Positions 26,790 to 35,066 of a DNA stretch of 64,000 nt are shown here, piece after piece. Position numbers and translations under genes: made by a program. A model generated the notes under the pieces. It saw only the letters and a program-made list of their open reading frames with translations. It ran no database searches and was not told the origin of the DNA. The stretch's first letter is position 1. Each line of letters begins with the position of its first letter. Source of the stretch: Prosthecobacter fusiformis (lineage in GTDB: Bacteria > Verrucomicrobiota > Verrucomicrobiia > Verrucomicrobiales > Verrucomicrobiaceae); contig NZ_SOCA01000005.1 in the NCBI RefSeq assembly GCF_004364345.1, forward strand, positions 186,001-250,000, written 5' to 3'.

Positions 26790-27776
26790 TTATCGCACAT
26801 GCTTGAGCATCCATTCTGAGATCGTCGCATACACTGGGAATTCCGTGATGAGCACATTGTGATGATCGGCTGTCGGGATCTCCACCCACTGCTTTTCGAT
26901 GTCTTCGGGTAGCGCTGCATAGAGTTTCCGGCCGGATTCAATGGGCACGATCTTGTCATCCGTTCCATGCAGGATCAACGTTGGAATCTTCAGCCGGGCA
27001 GCGCTTTCTTGCGGCTGAATTGCACTTAATGGCAGTCCGGTTTTCCATTCATAAAGCCACCCCGCTCCAGCGGCCCAGGGCTTGCCCAGAAATGAGCCTG
27101 CCATGCGGGATGCTTGTAACTCCATCGCAGGCTGAAAAGCGTGGAAACTGGAAATGATGGCCAGCGCCTTCCATGGCGCATCTGGCTGTCCTGCCGAATA
27201 CATCGCTACGGATCCGCCCATGGACATGCCTAACAATCCAGCCGGCTGCGGCGCAAAGTGAAACTTCTCGACTGCCTCCTTCAGCACCGAAGCTGGCAAG
27301 CCAGCCTCCCTGACTCCATAATACAGTAGCGCAGACGGATGATCACCATGCGCGGGCATATCCGCCAGCAGGCAGCGAAATCCCACTGCGCAAAGCCGCT
27401 CCGCAATCGGCAGGTAGTCTTCCTTCCGCCCCTTGCGCCCATGGGTCAGAACTAGCGTACCGTGGACCTCTCCGGCATTCGGCAGTGGCAGACCGCGCTT
27501 GGCAAATTGCTCCCGGATCGACTGGCCCCGCGTCCCCAGCCTACCCGTGGGCTCCGGCAGACACATGAGGCAGGGCGTTCCATCATTTAGCGTGAATTTT
27601 TCCAACCGCATCCCATGGCCAGCCGCGTCCCCTAAAAACTCCAGATGATAATCTTGCAAAGTCCGCCGTGACGGACTCGCCAGTTCGCTGCCTGCCCACC
27701 ACGTCAGGGTGGCAGCCAGCACGAGAAACAGGAAAACGACAGCAAGAATCAAGCGGCGGAGCAAGCGGAAGGGCAC
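26790..27776 (-). CDS. Membrane-anchored alpha/beta hydrolase
   Basis: This encodes 328 aa starting at GTG 27776. An N-terminal hydrophobic segment (residues 8-25, ILAVVFLFLVLAATLTWW) is either an anchor or an uncleaved signal. The hydrolase core follows: THGRKGRKEDYLPIAERL, the nucleophile elbow GMSMGG, the acid LHGTDDKIVP and the base TADHHN. It belongs to the serine aminopeptidase / acyl-hydrolase type of alpha/beta hydrolases; substrate unknown. It ends 12 bp from the end of the convergent glycoside hydrolase, with no terminator-like hairpin between them. Confidence 0.8.
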   Translation of the reverse strand: MPFRLLRRLILAVVFLFLVLAATLTWWAGSELASPSRRTLQDYHLEFLGDAAGHGMRLEKFTLNDGTPCLMCLPEPTGRLGTRGQSIREQFAKRGLPLPNAGEVHGTLVLTHGRKGRKEDYLPIAERLCAVGFRCLLADMPAHGDHPSALLYYGVREAGLPASVLKEAVEKFHFAPQPAGLLGMSMGGSVAMYSAGQPDAPWKALAIISSFHAFQPAMELQASRMAGSFLGKPWAAGAGWLYEWKTGLPLSAIQPQESAARLKIPTLILHGTDDKIVPIESGRKLYAALPEDIEKQWVEIPTADHHNVLITEFPVYATISEWMLKHVR

Positions 27777-27888
27777 TTAATATTCTGCATCAAGACTCAC
27801 CTCCACGCAATGGAGTCTCCCCCTTAGATCCGATGAGTTCAGCCTCGGATCTTGCTTTTCGGCTGGAACTGCCCACGGGTATTGATTC

Positions 27889-28347
27889 ATGCTGCACATT
27901 GTTCTGTATCAACCTGAGATCCCCCACAATACGGGAGCTGTGGGTCGGCTATGCCTAGCCACGGGGGCGAGGCTGCATTTGATCAAACCCCTCGGCTTCA
28001 GCCTGGAGGACAAGTATCTGAAACGCAGCGGTTTGGATTATTGGCCAGAAGTGGATGTGCGGGTCTGGGATACCTGGGAAGCCATGTGGGAGCAGCGGGA
28101 AAACGATGCCCAGTTTTTCTATGTGGAAGTACAGGGTACGCGCCTCCATTGGGAAGCTGATTTTACTTCGGGTGAAGACGTATACCTGGTCTTCGGTCCA
28201 GAGACACGGGGTATACCTCCCGACCTTATGGAAACACAGCCCAACCACATCCTACGTATACCCATGCGCGGCACTCGCAGCCTGAATCTGGCCACCGCTG
28301 TGGCGATCACTCTCTATGAGGCAGTGCGGCAGCGCGGCGGTGTATAA
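27889..28347 (+). CDS. trmL: tRNA (cytidine/uridine-34-2'-O)-methyltransferase TrmL
   Basis: This encodes 152 aa, the normal length for TrmL. The SPOUT-fold landmarks are present: MLHIVLYQPEIPHNTGAVGR at the N-terminus, LVFGPETRGIP and the C-terminal knot RIPMRGTRSLNLATAVAI that binds S-adenosylmethionine. TrmL methylates the ribose of the wobble nucleotide in tRNA-Leu isoacceptors. The gene is monocistronic and convergent with the CDGSH gene, with only two bases between the stops. Confidence 0.95.
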   Translation: MLHIVLYQPEIPHNTGAVGRLCLATGARLHLIKPLGFSLEDKYLKRSGLDYWPEVDVRVWDTWEAMWEQRENDAQFFYVEVQGTRLHWEADFTSGEDVYLVFGPETRGIPPDLMETQPNHILRIPMRGTRSLNLATAVAITLYEAVRQRGGV

Positions 28348-28349
28348 GT

Positions 28350-28604
28350 TTATACCTTCTCCAAGCCCACATGACTGCCATCACAATACGGCGGCGTCTT
28401 CGTATGCTTGCAGTTGCATAGGCGGACGGTCATACGCTCAGTCAGTGTGAACTTCTTTGAGCGCATACCGGTACCGGTATGCTCGCCATCACACATTGGC
28501 TGATGTCCGCTCAAACCGCAGGAGCACCACCAATGATCGCCCGCCTCCAGCTCAATGACAGCCGGTTGGACATCATAGATTTTAGGCAGCATTGGATTAG
28601 CCAT
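28350..28604 (-). CDS. Tandem CDGSH iron-sulfur protein
   Basis: This encodes 84 aa. Two CDGSH-type [2Fe-2S] motifs follow the C-x-C-x2-(S/T)-x3-P-x-C-D-G-x-H pattern: CSCGLSGHQPMCDGEH and CNCKHTKTPPYCDGSH. The three Cys and one His of each bind one cluster. Tandem CDGSH proteins are small cytosolic redox or cluster-transfer proteins of poorly defined function. Its start overlaps the stop of pyrD by eight bases, so the two are almost certainly cotranscribed and coupled. Confidence 0.9.
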   Translation of the reverse strand: MANPMLPKIYDVQPAVIELEAGDHWWCSCGLSGHQPMCDGEHTGTGMRSKKFTLTERMTVRLCNCKHTKTPPYCDGSHVGLEKV

Positions 28605-29622
28605 TTTTCAGCACATCTGTCACCAGCGCAGGCCCTCGGAACACCAGCCCGCTATACACCTGCACCAGTTGGGCACCTGCGTTGAGTTTTTCCTTGGCAT
28701 CCACACCGCTCAGAATGCCGCCGACACCGATGATCGGCGTTCCTTCTTTGAGCAGCATGCGGAAAGCCTGGATGACCTGGGTGGAGCGTTCTTTAACCGG
28801 TGCTCCGCTGAGACCGCCAGCTTCTTTTTCCAAAGCATGACCTGCTACGGCCTCACGGCTGATGGTCGTATTCGTTGCAATCACACCGTCCACAGCCAGC
28901 TCATTGAATACCCGAGCCAGCGCTTCGATTTGCTGACCATCCAGGTCCGGGGCGATCTTGACCAGAACCGGTTTCATCTGACCATATTCTTTCGCCAGGC
29001 TTGCCTGTTCGGTCTTTAAAGCAGCCAGCAAAGCGCGAATGGAATCTTCCGCCTGGAGATCGCGAAGACCTTTGGTATTCGGGCTGGAAATGTTCACGGC
29101 GATGTAGTCAGCGACCCGGTAAGCCGCCTTTAATCCCAGCAGATAATCCTTCACCGCATCCTCGTTTGGTGTGTCGAAGTTTTTGCCAATGTTCACGCCC
29201 ACGACTGCTTGGGTGCGGCGTTTCTCCAGGCGCTTCACGGCAACATGAATTCCGGGGTTGTTGAAGCCCATACGATTGATGAGGGCATCATGTTCTGGCA
29301 GACGGAAAAGACGCGGTTTCGGATTTCCAGGCTGCGGACGGGGGGTCAAGGTGCCGACCTCGACAAACCCGAATCCTAGAGCCGACCAGGCCTCCACAGC
29401 GGAGGCGGACTTGTCCATGCCTGCCGCAAGACCAAGCATATTCGGAAACCGAAGCCCCAGGCACTCCACCGGTTTTTGTGGAATTTTCTCCTGTCCAACG
29501 GTCAATAAGCCTAGGCTATGTGAAAGGCGCATCATGCGCGTGGTCCATTCATGCGCCCTCTCCGCATCCATGCGGAAAAGCCAGGGTTTCATGAGGGGGT
29601 AAAGATTAGCGATGAGCGACAT
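28597..29622 (-). CDS. pyrD: Dihydroorotate dehydrogenase (quinone), class 2
   Basis: This encodes 341 aa from the ATG at 29622, with GAGGGA just upstream (a TTG four codons earlier is possible). It oxidises dihydroorotate to orotate in pyrimidine synthesis and passes electrons to quinone. Class 2 features: an N-terminal helical membrane-association segment (PLMKPWLFRMDAERAHEW), the FMN-barrel block GFGFVEVGTLTPRPQPGNP, the catalytic Ser in NISSPNTKGLR and the C-terminal GVGGILSGVDAKEK. The CDGSH gene overlaps the 3' end. Confidence 0.96.
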   Translation of the reverse strand: MSLIANLYPLMKPWLFRMDAERAHEWTTRMMRLSHSLGLLTVGQEKIPQKPVECLGLRFPNMLGLAAGMDKSASAVEAWSALGFGFVEVGTLTPRPQPGNPKPRLFRLPEHDALINRMGFNNPGIHVAVKRLEKRRTQAVVGVNIGKNFDTPNEDAVKDYLLGLKAAYRVADYIAVNISSPNTKGLRDLQAEDSIRALLAALKTEQASLAKEYGQMKPVLVKIAPDLDGQQIEALARVFNELAVDGVIATNTTISREAVAGHALEKEAGGLSGAPVKERSTQVIQAFRMLLKEGTPIIGVGGILSGVDAKEKLNAGAQLVQVYSGLVFRGPALVTDVLKNG

Positions 29623-29687
29623 TCCCTCTTTCAAACTCCGCCTGTCCCTCCTGTCAAGGAGGTGTCATCCAAATCATTCCACATCCG

Positions 29688-30974
29688 TCATTTCCACCAG
29701 ACAGGACCTGCTTCTGAAGGCAAAATAGGAGTGAGCTTTTTAATGACCGGCTCCTTGCCCCAAGCAATACCTTCAGTGGTAGGAATGCCGAGTTCCTTGC
29801 CGTAAAATTGGTTATCCTGCCATTTTACCCCGGATAGGTCTCCACGAGCATCAATGACGGTTGCTTTCGGAGAATGAACTTTGTTTCCTTGGATCACACA
29901 GTCCACCGGAGGCTGCGTCGGTTTCCCCGGTACCTTGTCTCCCTCCAGTGCAATGAGGAAAGGTTGCTCGCAATCGACCAGGGTGTTGTTTTCCACACGA
30001 GCCCGTTTGACCTGAAAATAACCGTTCAGAGGAGAATCCGGCAGTCCCATCATGAAGGTGATCCCGGAGCGGACTTCATCACCCGCCAGATTCTCCAGGT
30101 AGTTGCCTTTCACCACATGGTCTTCCCCGATGATGCGAATGCCTCCGGTGCCCCCGGCATGGTTGCCAAAAAAGCCGTTCTTTTCCACCGTGCAGCCGTT
30201 GCCATGACGGAGGGTGAGCGTGCCGCTAACCTCGACAAAGGTATTCTCCTGATAGAGGTTGCCGCAGGATTTGTTGGAGATGCATTCGGCCTCGCCATTG
30301 CATCGTTCGAAGAGATTCCGCCGGATGACGCAGGATGCCTTTTGCATGGAGTTTTTACTGTCGCCGATGCGTATAGTTTCGCCGCCGTTTTTGCCCAGCT
30401 TCTCCCGTGGGCCGAAATAGTTTTGCTCAATAATATGCTGTCCCAGATTGTCACCGCCCAGCCAGACAACAAGTGTCGTTCCCTTGGAGGCTTTTCCCTT
30501 GAGCAGACAGCGGTCGATGCGGTTGTCACTGCCATAGATGCCCACCCAGTGGGATTCCTTTTCATCCTTACTCGCCAGCGTCGGATCCAGCGTCATAGCA
30601 CAATTGGTTAGGCGACAATGACGTGCCAGATTCTTGGAATCAAGACGGAACTCAATGCTGTCACCAATGCTGGGATCTGGATTCTTAAACCAGATGCCAT
30701 CCACCACCAGATGCTCCCCCGCAATACGCAGCCCCGATGCTCCGGTGAAAACGGTCTCCCCTGGTGACGCTGCCCGCAGGGTGATGGGGGCATCAGGAGT
30801 CCCCTGCCCTTTAAACTTCACGAGAACATCTTTCCATTCACCTTCCCTTAAAATGATGTTGTCTCCAGGCTGCGCCTCCTTGATGGCTTTCGCCAAACCC
30901 TCCTCATCACTGACCGGAATATCGCGGGCATTGAGTAGCAATGGAAGAAATAGCAAAGAGGCGAAGAGACGCAT
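29688..30974 (-). CDS. Secreted PL6 polysaccharide lyase (chondroitinase B/alginate lyase family)
   Basis: This encodes 428 aa with a short signal peptide and right-handed beta-helix repeats. The active-site layout of chondroitinase B is conserved: calcium ligands correspond to Glu228 and Glu230 in CNGEAECISNKS, the Bronsted base is Lys235 and the acid Arg256 in TLRHGN. The 21-residue Lys-Arg spacing equals that recalled for the Pedobacter enzyme. PL6 members cleave alginate or chondroitin/dermatan sulfate; which one is not predictable here. It may act together with the sulfatases at 3-19 kb, though it is not in their operon. Confidence 0.88.
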   Translation of the reverse strand: MRLFASLLFLPLLLNARDIPVSDEEGLAKAIKEAQPGDNIILREGEWKDVLVKFKGQGTPDAPITLRAASPGETVFTGASGLRIAGEHLVVDGIWFKNPDPSIGDSIEFRLDSKNLARHCRLTNCAMTLDPTLASKDEKESHWVGIYGSDNRIDRCLLKGKASKGTTLVVWLGGDNLGQHIIEQNYFGPREKLGKNGGETIRIGDSKNSMQKASCVIRRNLFERCNGEAECISNKSCGNLYQENTFVEVSGTLTLRHGNGCTVEKNGFFGNHAGGTGGIRIIGEDHVVKGNYLENLAGDEVRSGITFMMGLPDSPLNGYFQVKRARVENNTLVDCEQPFLIALEGDKVPGKPTQPPVDCVIQGNKVHSPKATVIDARGDLSGVKWQDNQFYGKELGIPTTEGIAWGKEPVIKKLTPILPSEAGPVWWK

Positions 30975-31059
30975 AGGAAAAGATTAAATCAGGCAAAGCA
31001 ATAAAAGGCAGGGATAATAGAAAAGTTCTGCCCAGTTCTTGCATTTCTCGAATACAAAA

Positions 31060-31085
31060 GCGGGATCTCCCGAAGGAAATCCCGC
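31060..31085 (-). terminator. Hairpin downstream of the EF-hand gene
   Basis: GCGGGAT (31060-31066) and ATCCCGC (31079-31085) form a 7 bp stem with a 12 nt loop. On the minus strand it is followed by TTTTGT, and it begins about 30 bp after the stop of the EF-hand gene. It fits a rho-independent terminator for that gene. Confidence 0.6.
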
Positions 31086-31115
31086 CTTTGTTAGATCAGG
31101 GACATAAATACCCGA

Positions 31116-31979
31116 TTATGCTTCGGCCTTGGCTGGAGCTTCCTCCTTTTTAGGGGCTTCTTCTTTTTCAAATTCAGGACGTGGGCTGCCCTTGTCTCCG
31201 TCCTGAGAAGGTGGACGACGGAAGCCGCCTTCACCACCTTCGGGGCCGCCACGGCGAGGTCCGCCATCCGGTCCGCCTGGGCCGCGACCACCGTCACGAC
31301 CTGGTCCGCCAGGACCGCCTGGGCCACGCATCGCATTGCGCATCCGCTCCATGCCTGCCTTCATTTCTTCCTTGGTGAGCTTGCCGTCAGCATCAGCATC
31401 CGCACGGGCGAAACGGTTCTCGACCTCCTGTTTGGAGAATTCGACATACTCTTCCTTGTCCACCGTGCCGTCACTGTTCTTGTCCATGCGGCCAAAGACT
31501 TCATCCATCATCGCGGCTCCGCCAGGTCCATCCGGGCCACCAGGACCGCGTGGAGGTCCACCTTCTGGACGACGACCACCATCGGGTCCTGGACGGTCTC
31601 CATCAGGTTTGGGGGCCCCTTCAGGTGGACGGCGGAAACCACCTTCACCCTTGCCTTCACCCCCTGGACGACCACGCATGCCTTCACGCATTTTGTCGCC
31701 GATGGCTTTCATCTCTGCTTCATCCACGAAGCCATCGCTGTTGGCGTCCATCTTGGCGAAACGGTCATCACCGCCTCCGCGGGAGATAGTGCCAAACTCC
31801 TCTTTGCTGATCTTACCGTCAGCATTGGCATCGGCACGCTTGAGGAACTCGCCGAGACGGTTACCGCCCCCCTCACCTCCGGGTGGAGGCCCCTTACGTT
31901 CGCCCTCTTGGGCCATGGAAAAAGTCGTGCTTATGGAGAGCAGACCCAAAAGACAGATGGTTGTTTTAGGTGATTTCAT
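31116..31979 (-). CDS. Secreted EF-hand calcium-binding protein, Gly/Pro/Arg-rich
   Basis: This encodes 287 aa from the ATG at 31979, which opens a signal peptide. Four EF-hand loops are visible: DANADGKISKEE, DANSDGFVDEAE, DKNSDGTVDKEE and DADADGKLTKEE, each with Asp at positions 1, 3 and 5 and Glu at 12. The pairs are separated by a low-complexity Gly/Pro/Arg/Asp linker, and a similar Gly/Pro-rich region with acidic/basic repeats ends in EEAPKKEEAPAKAEA. It is probably a periplasmic or surface calcium buffer or scaffold. The repeated linker codons could mislead assembly or alignment. Confidence 0.85.
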   Translation of the reverse strand: MKSPKTTICLLGLLSISTTFSMAQEGERKGPPPGGEGGGNRLGEFLKRADANADGKISKEEFGTISRGGGDDRFAKMDANSDGFVDEAEMKAIGDKMREGMRGRPGGEGKGEGGFRRPPEGAPKPDGDRPGPDGGRRPEGGPPRGPGGPDGPGGAAMMDEVFGRMDKNSDGTVDKEEYVEFSKQEVENRFARADADADGKLTKEEMKAGMERMRNAMRGPGGPGGPGRDGGRGPGGPDGGPRRGGPEGGEGGFRRPPSQDGDKGSPRPEFEKEEAPKKEEAPAKAEA

Positions 31980-32085
31980 AATTGGATAGGCTGAGTGTTT
32001 TTCAACAACATCCATTCCAACCCGTCACCCGAAGGACAGTTGCGCAGTGCTTGAAAATATTCTTTCAAGCACTTTGGAATCGGTG

Positions 32086-34491
32086 TTAACGCCGGATGGT
32101 GGCGGGCAGCGCTTTTTCCAAGGCAGCTAGAATCCGGGCGTGGGTGGTGTCCACTTCGGATGTCTCAAGGGTCTTGTCAGAAGCGCGGTAAGTGAGAGTC
32201 CAGGCGACAGATTTACGGTCGGTTGCGAGCTTGGTACCGGTGGAGTCTGAAAAGACATCAAAGAGATCTGCTTTGATGAGCAGAGGCTCTTTGATACCGG
32301 TGAAGAAGGCACTAACCTTGGTGTTAGGCAGATCGGCCGGAAGCTCGAAAGCGACGTCGCGCGTGACGGATGGATAGCGCGGCAGTTCCTCAAACTTGGC
32401 TGGACCTGTGCTGCCCTGACGCAGAGCGCTGAGGAGAAGTTCAACCACATAAACAAGGTTGCGCGCATCCAGCTGGCGGGCGCGGGCGGGATGCAATTGA
32501 GCAATCCAGCCAAGGACACGATTGCCCACTTTCAATTCACTGTGGAGCAAGAAGGTGCCGTTATCAGTGAGCGGCTTGGTGTCCAATGTGGTGACGCCTG
32601 GGAGTGCTTCCACAAGGCCGCGCAGATCGAAAATGTCAGCGGTCTTTGGCTCGCGAGAGTGCCAGGAGCTGGCGGAGACGGGACCGCTGAGGAGGATGGC
32701 CAGGCGGTCTTCTTCACGGGTCTGGCCATTGGGCAGCTTTAAGAAGACACGTCCAGATTCAAAGAAGCGCAGACGCTGGGCACCCTGGCGGTTGTTCAGC
32801 GCGGCGGTGGCGAGCAGGCCAGGAATAAGACTTGGGCGGAGAGTGGTCAGGTCTTCGCTGAGGGGGTTCTTCAGGGCCACGCTGACAGCGGCAGGGTTGG
32901 CATTGCCGAGGCTGTCGCTGATCTGGGCGGTGGAGATGAGGCGCAGAGTCTGGGCTTCGTTCAAGCCACGGTTAGCCAGGGCCTGGCGGATCTGCATGAC
33001 GTGGTCATATTGACGGTCAGTGGCATCGCCGCTGGCCATGACAGCGGTGAAACGCGAAGGCACGCGGTCCAGACCGACAACACGTGCGACCTCTTCGACG
33101 AGGTCAACACTGCGTACAAGATCCAGGCGATAGCTGGGGATGGTCCAGACGGTTTTTGAGGCATCGCCACCGATCTTGGTCAAGCCAAGCTTGGTCAGAA
33201 TAGCGTGAGCTTCTTCGGCTTTCAGATCTGGAATGCCTAACAAACGATGTGCACGATCTTCATCCAGGGTCACGTCTTGAACCAGGACTGGAGCTACTCC
33301 AGCCACTGCGATGGTTTCCTCAGCCTGACCACCTGCGATTTCGAGGATCATCTTCACGGCAAGATCGGAGGCACCCTGGACCTGATGGGGATCGCAGCCG
33401 CGCTCAAAGCGATAGCTGGAATCGGAATGAATGCCGAGGCGACGGGAGGTGCGGCGGATGCCTGAAGGTGCAAAGTAGGCGCTCTCCAGAAGCATATTGA
33501 CGGTGCCCTCGGTCACGCCGGTTTCCTCACCGCCCATAACGCCGGCAATGGCGATGGGGCGCTGGCTATCGGCGATGACAAGGTCTTCCGGGAGCAATGC
33601 AGGCTCGGTGCCGTCCAAAGCGAGAATCTTTTCACCTTCGGCGGCACGGCGAACGATGATGCCTCCCTGGAGTTTATCGAGATCGAAGGCATGCAGGGGC
33701 TGGCCCATTTCCATGAGGACATAGTTGGTGATGTCCACGATGTTATTGATGGGGCGCAGACCGATGCTTTCCAGGCGGGCTTTGAGCCAGTCCGGGCTTG
33801 GAGCGACTTTGATGCCTTTGATGATGCGGGCGGTGTAATACGGGCAGCCGTCGGTAGCTTGAAGGGTGACTTCATTTTCCTGGGCGGGCCGGGTTTTAGA
33901 GTCAGCAGCAGTGTGGTCGCGGGTGCCCTTCAGGGGCAGGCCAGTGAGGGCGGAAAGCTCGCGGGCCAGGCCGAGGTGGCTGAGGAGGTCGGAACGGTTC
34001 GGAGTGATCTCGAGATCGAAGACCGTGTCCGATGCCATGATTTCCTTCAGTGGCTTGCCGGTAGGCAGCGAGGGGTCAAGAATGAGCAAGCCGCCGGTGT
34101 CTTCGCCAAGGCCGATTTCCTTGCCGCTGCACATCATGCCGTTGGAGACGACATCACGAAGTTTGCCTTCTTTGATGTTGAAACCGCCGGGAAGAATAGC
34201 ACCGGGGAGAGCAAGGGGGACTTTGTCGCCCTGCTTGAAGTTCTTGGCCCCACAGACGATCTGGCGCAGCGTGCCGGAGCCGTCATCCACTTGGCAGACG
34301 CTGAGCTTGTCTGCATTTGGGTGCTGCACAAAGGAGTCAATCTGCGCGACGACTACCTTGTCGGAGGCAATGCCGGTTTCCTCAATGCCTTCCACCTCAA
34401 TGCCGGCGAAGGTTAAGAGGTCCGAAAGCTGGGCCGTGGAGTAAGCGCTAAGGTCAAGATGTGTGCTGAGCCAGGAGAGGGAAACTTGCAT
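32086..34491 (-). CDS. pheT: Phenylalanine-tRNA ligase beta subunit
   Basis: This encodes 801 aa, the normal bacterial length. Domains in order: an N-terminal tRNA-binding OB fold (about 38-150, VVVAQIDSFVQHPNADKLSV), the B3/B4 editing domain (about 210-400, with VDITNYVLMEMGQPLHAFD), the B5 domain (about 410-480), the catalytic-like core and the C-terminal anticodon-binding FDX-ACB domain (RYPSVTRDVAFELP). It forms the alpha2-beta2 enzyme with PheS. In most bacteria pheT directly follows pheS. Here 575 bp holding the GxxExxY element separate them, so transcription must cross that insertion or restart. Confidence 0.97.
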   Translation of the reverse strand: MQVSLSWLSTHLDLSAYSTAQLSDLLTFAGIEVEGIEETGIASDKVVVAQIDSFVQHPNADKLSVCQVDDGSGTLRQIVCGAKNFKQGDKVPLALPGAILPGGFNIKEGKLRDVVSNGMMCSGKEIGLGEDTGGLLILDPSLPTGKPLKEIMASDTVFDLEITPNRSDLLSHLGLARELSALTGLPLKGTRDHTAADSKTRPAQENEVTLQATDGCPYYTARIIKGIKVAPSPDWLKARLESIGLRPINNIVDITNYVLMEMGQPLHAFDLDKLQGGIIVRRAAEGEKILALDGTEPALLPEDLVIADSQRPIAIAGVMGGEETGVTEGTVNMLLESAYFAPSGIRRTSRRLGIHSDSSYRFERGCDPHQVQGASDLAVKMILEIAGGQAEETIAVAGVAPVLVQDVTLDEDRAHRLLGIPDLKAEEAHAILTKLGLTKIGGDASKTVWTIPSYRLDLVRSVDLVEEVARVVGLDRVPSRFTAVMASGDATDRQYDHVMQIRQALANRGLNEAQTLRLISTAQISDSLGNANPAAVSVALKNPLSEDLTTLRPSLIPGLLATAALNNRQGAQRLRFFESGRVFLKLPNGQTREEDRLAILLSGPVSASSWHSREPKTADIFDLRGLVEALPGVTTLDTKPLTDNGTFLLHSELKVGNRVLGWIAQLHPARARQLDARNLVYVVELLLSALRQGSTGPAKFEELPRYPSVTRDVAFELPADLPNTKVSAFFTGIKEPLLIKADLFDVFSDSTGTKLATDRKSVAWTLTYRASDKTLETSEVDTTHARILAALEKALPATIRR

Positions 34492-34540
34492 GGGAGACAG
34501 GGGGGGAAAGGGGGCTGGGGGTGCGGGGCGGGCCTTTTAT

Positions 34541-34575
34541 ACAGGATTAACAAGATTTCAGGATTAACAGGATTT
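34541..34575 (+). repeat. Left arm of a 35-bp inverted repeat
   Basis: This 35 bp arm is matched at 34 of 35 positions by the reverse complement of 35012-35046. Each arm is itself two tandem copies of an 18 bp unit, CAGGATTAACARGATTT-like. The pair brackets the GxxExxY gene and fills most of the pheS-pheT gap. It reads as the terminal repeat of a small mobile unit or as target-site sequence used by one. Confidence 0.85.
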
Positions 34576-34586
34576 TGGTTTTCTTG

Positions 34587-35000
34587 TTATTGGATATCGA
34601 AGGGGTCGTTGGACGATTGGCGGGGGCGGTAGAGGCGGAATTTTCGTTTAAATTGGAGGCTGGGGGCACCGAAGTTAAGAATGAGACCGTCATCTATGCC
34701 GGTTGCGGTGAGGTAGTTCACTGTCTGAGCTTCGTGGGCCTTGACGATGGTTTCGCAGGATTTGAGTTCAATCAGAAGCTGCTTACCAATTGTGATAACC
34801 ATGTCGGCTTCAAATTTACCGACGATTTTACCTTTATAAAAGACATTGATTGGCACCTCGGATTCAAAAGGAATGTTGGCAGCGGCAAGTTCCACCTCCA
34901 GGCTTCGATGATAGATGGATTCGTTGTATCCAGGACCCATCAGGCGGTGAATCTCCATGGCCATGCCAATCACGCTTTCGGTGAGCTGGTCAATCGTCAT
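34587..35000 (-). CDS. GxxExxY protein, PD-(D/E)XK nuclease-like
   Basis: This encodes 137 aa. The family hallmark GPGYNESIY is at residues 22-30. The fold core has FEADMVITIGKQLLIELKS, whose Asp and Glu-x-Lys match the PD-(D/E)XK nuclease active-site pattern, and AHEAQTVNYL follows as usual. The family (GxxExxY, PDDEXK_3-type) is small, of unknown function, often scattered as single copies in repeats or introns. Here it sits between pheS and pheT, bounded by 35 bp inverted repeats, in the same orientation as both. The final residues (RPRQSSNDPFDIQ) are beyond the fold. Confidence 0.85.
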   Translation of the reverse strand: MTIDQLTESVIGMAMEIHRLMGPGYNESIYHRSLEVELAAANIPFESEVPINVFYKGKIVGKFEADMVITIGKQLLIELKSCETIVKAHEAQTVNYLTATGIDDGLILNFGAPSLQFKRKFRLYRPRQSSNDPFDIQ

Positions 35001-35011
35001 AAGCCAAAGAG

Positions 35012-35046
35012 AAATCCTGTTAATCGTGAAATCTTGTTAATCCTGT
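35012..35046 (-). repeat. Right arm of the 35-bp inverted repeat
   Basis: The reverse complement matches 34541-34575 with one mismatch (arm position 21, G versus C). The outer edges 34541 and 35046 define a 506 bp unit. The right arm lies 20 bp from the pheS stop, so the unit occupies the intergenic space without cutting either gene. Confidence 0.85.
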
Positions 35047-35066
35047 AAAACGGGGTGCCCTAGTCA

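Noticed and set aside
31181..31920. Tandem repeat or CRISPR-like array in the Gly/Pro-rich stretch
   Set aside because: The periodicity is codon repetition within the EF-hand gene's linkers, without direct repeats and unique spacers.
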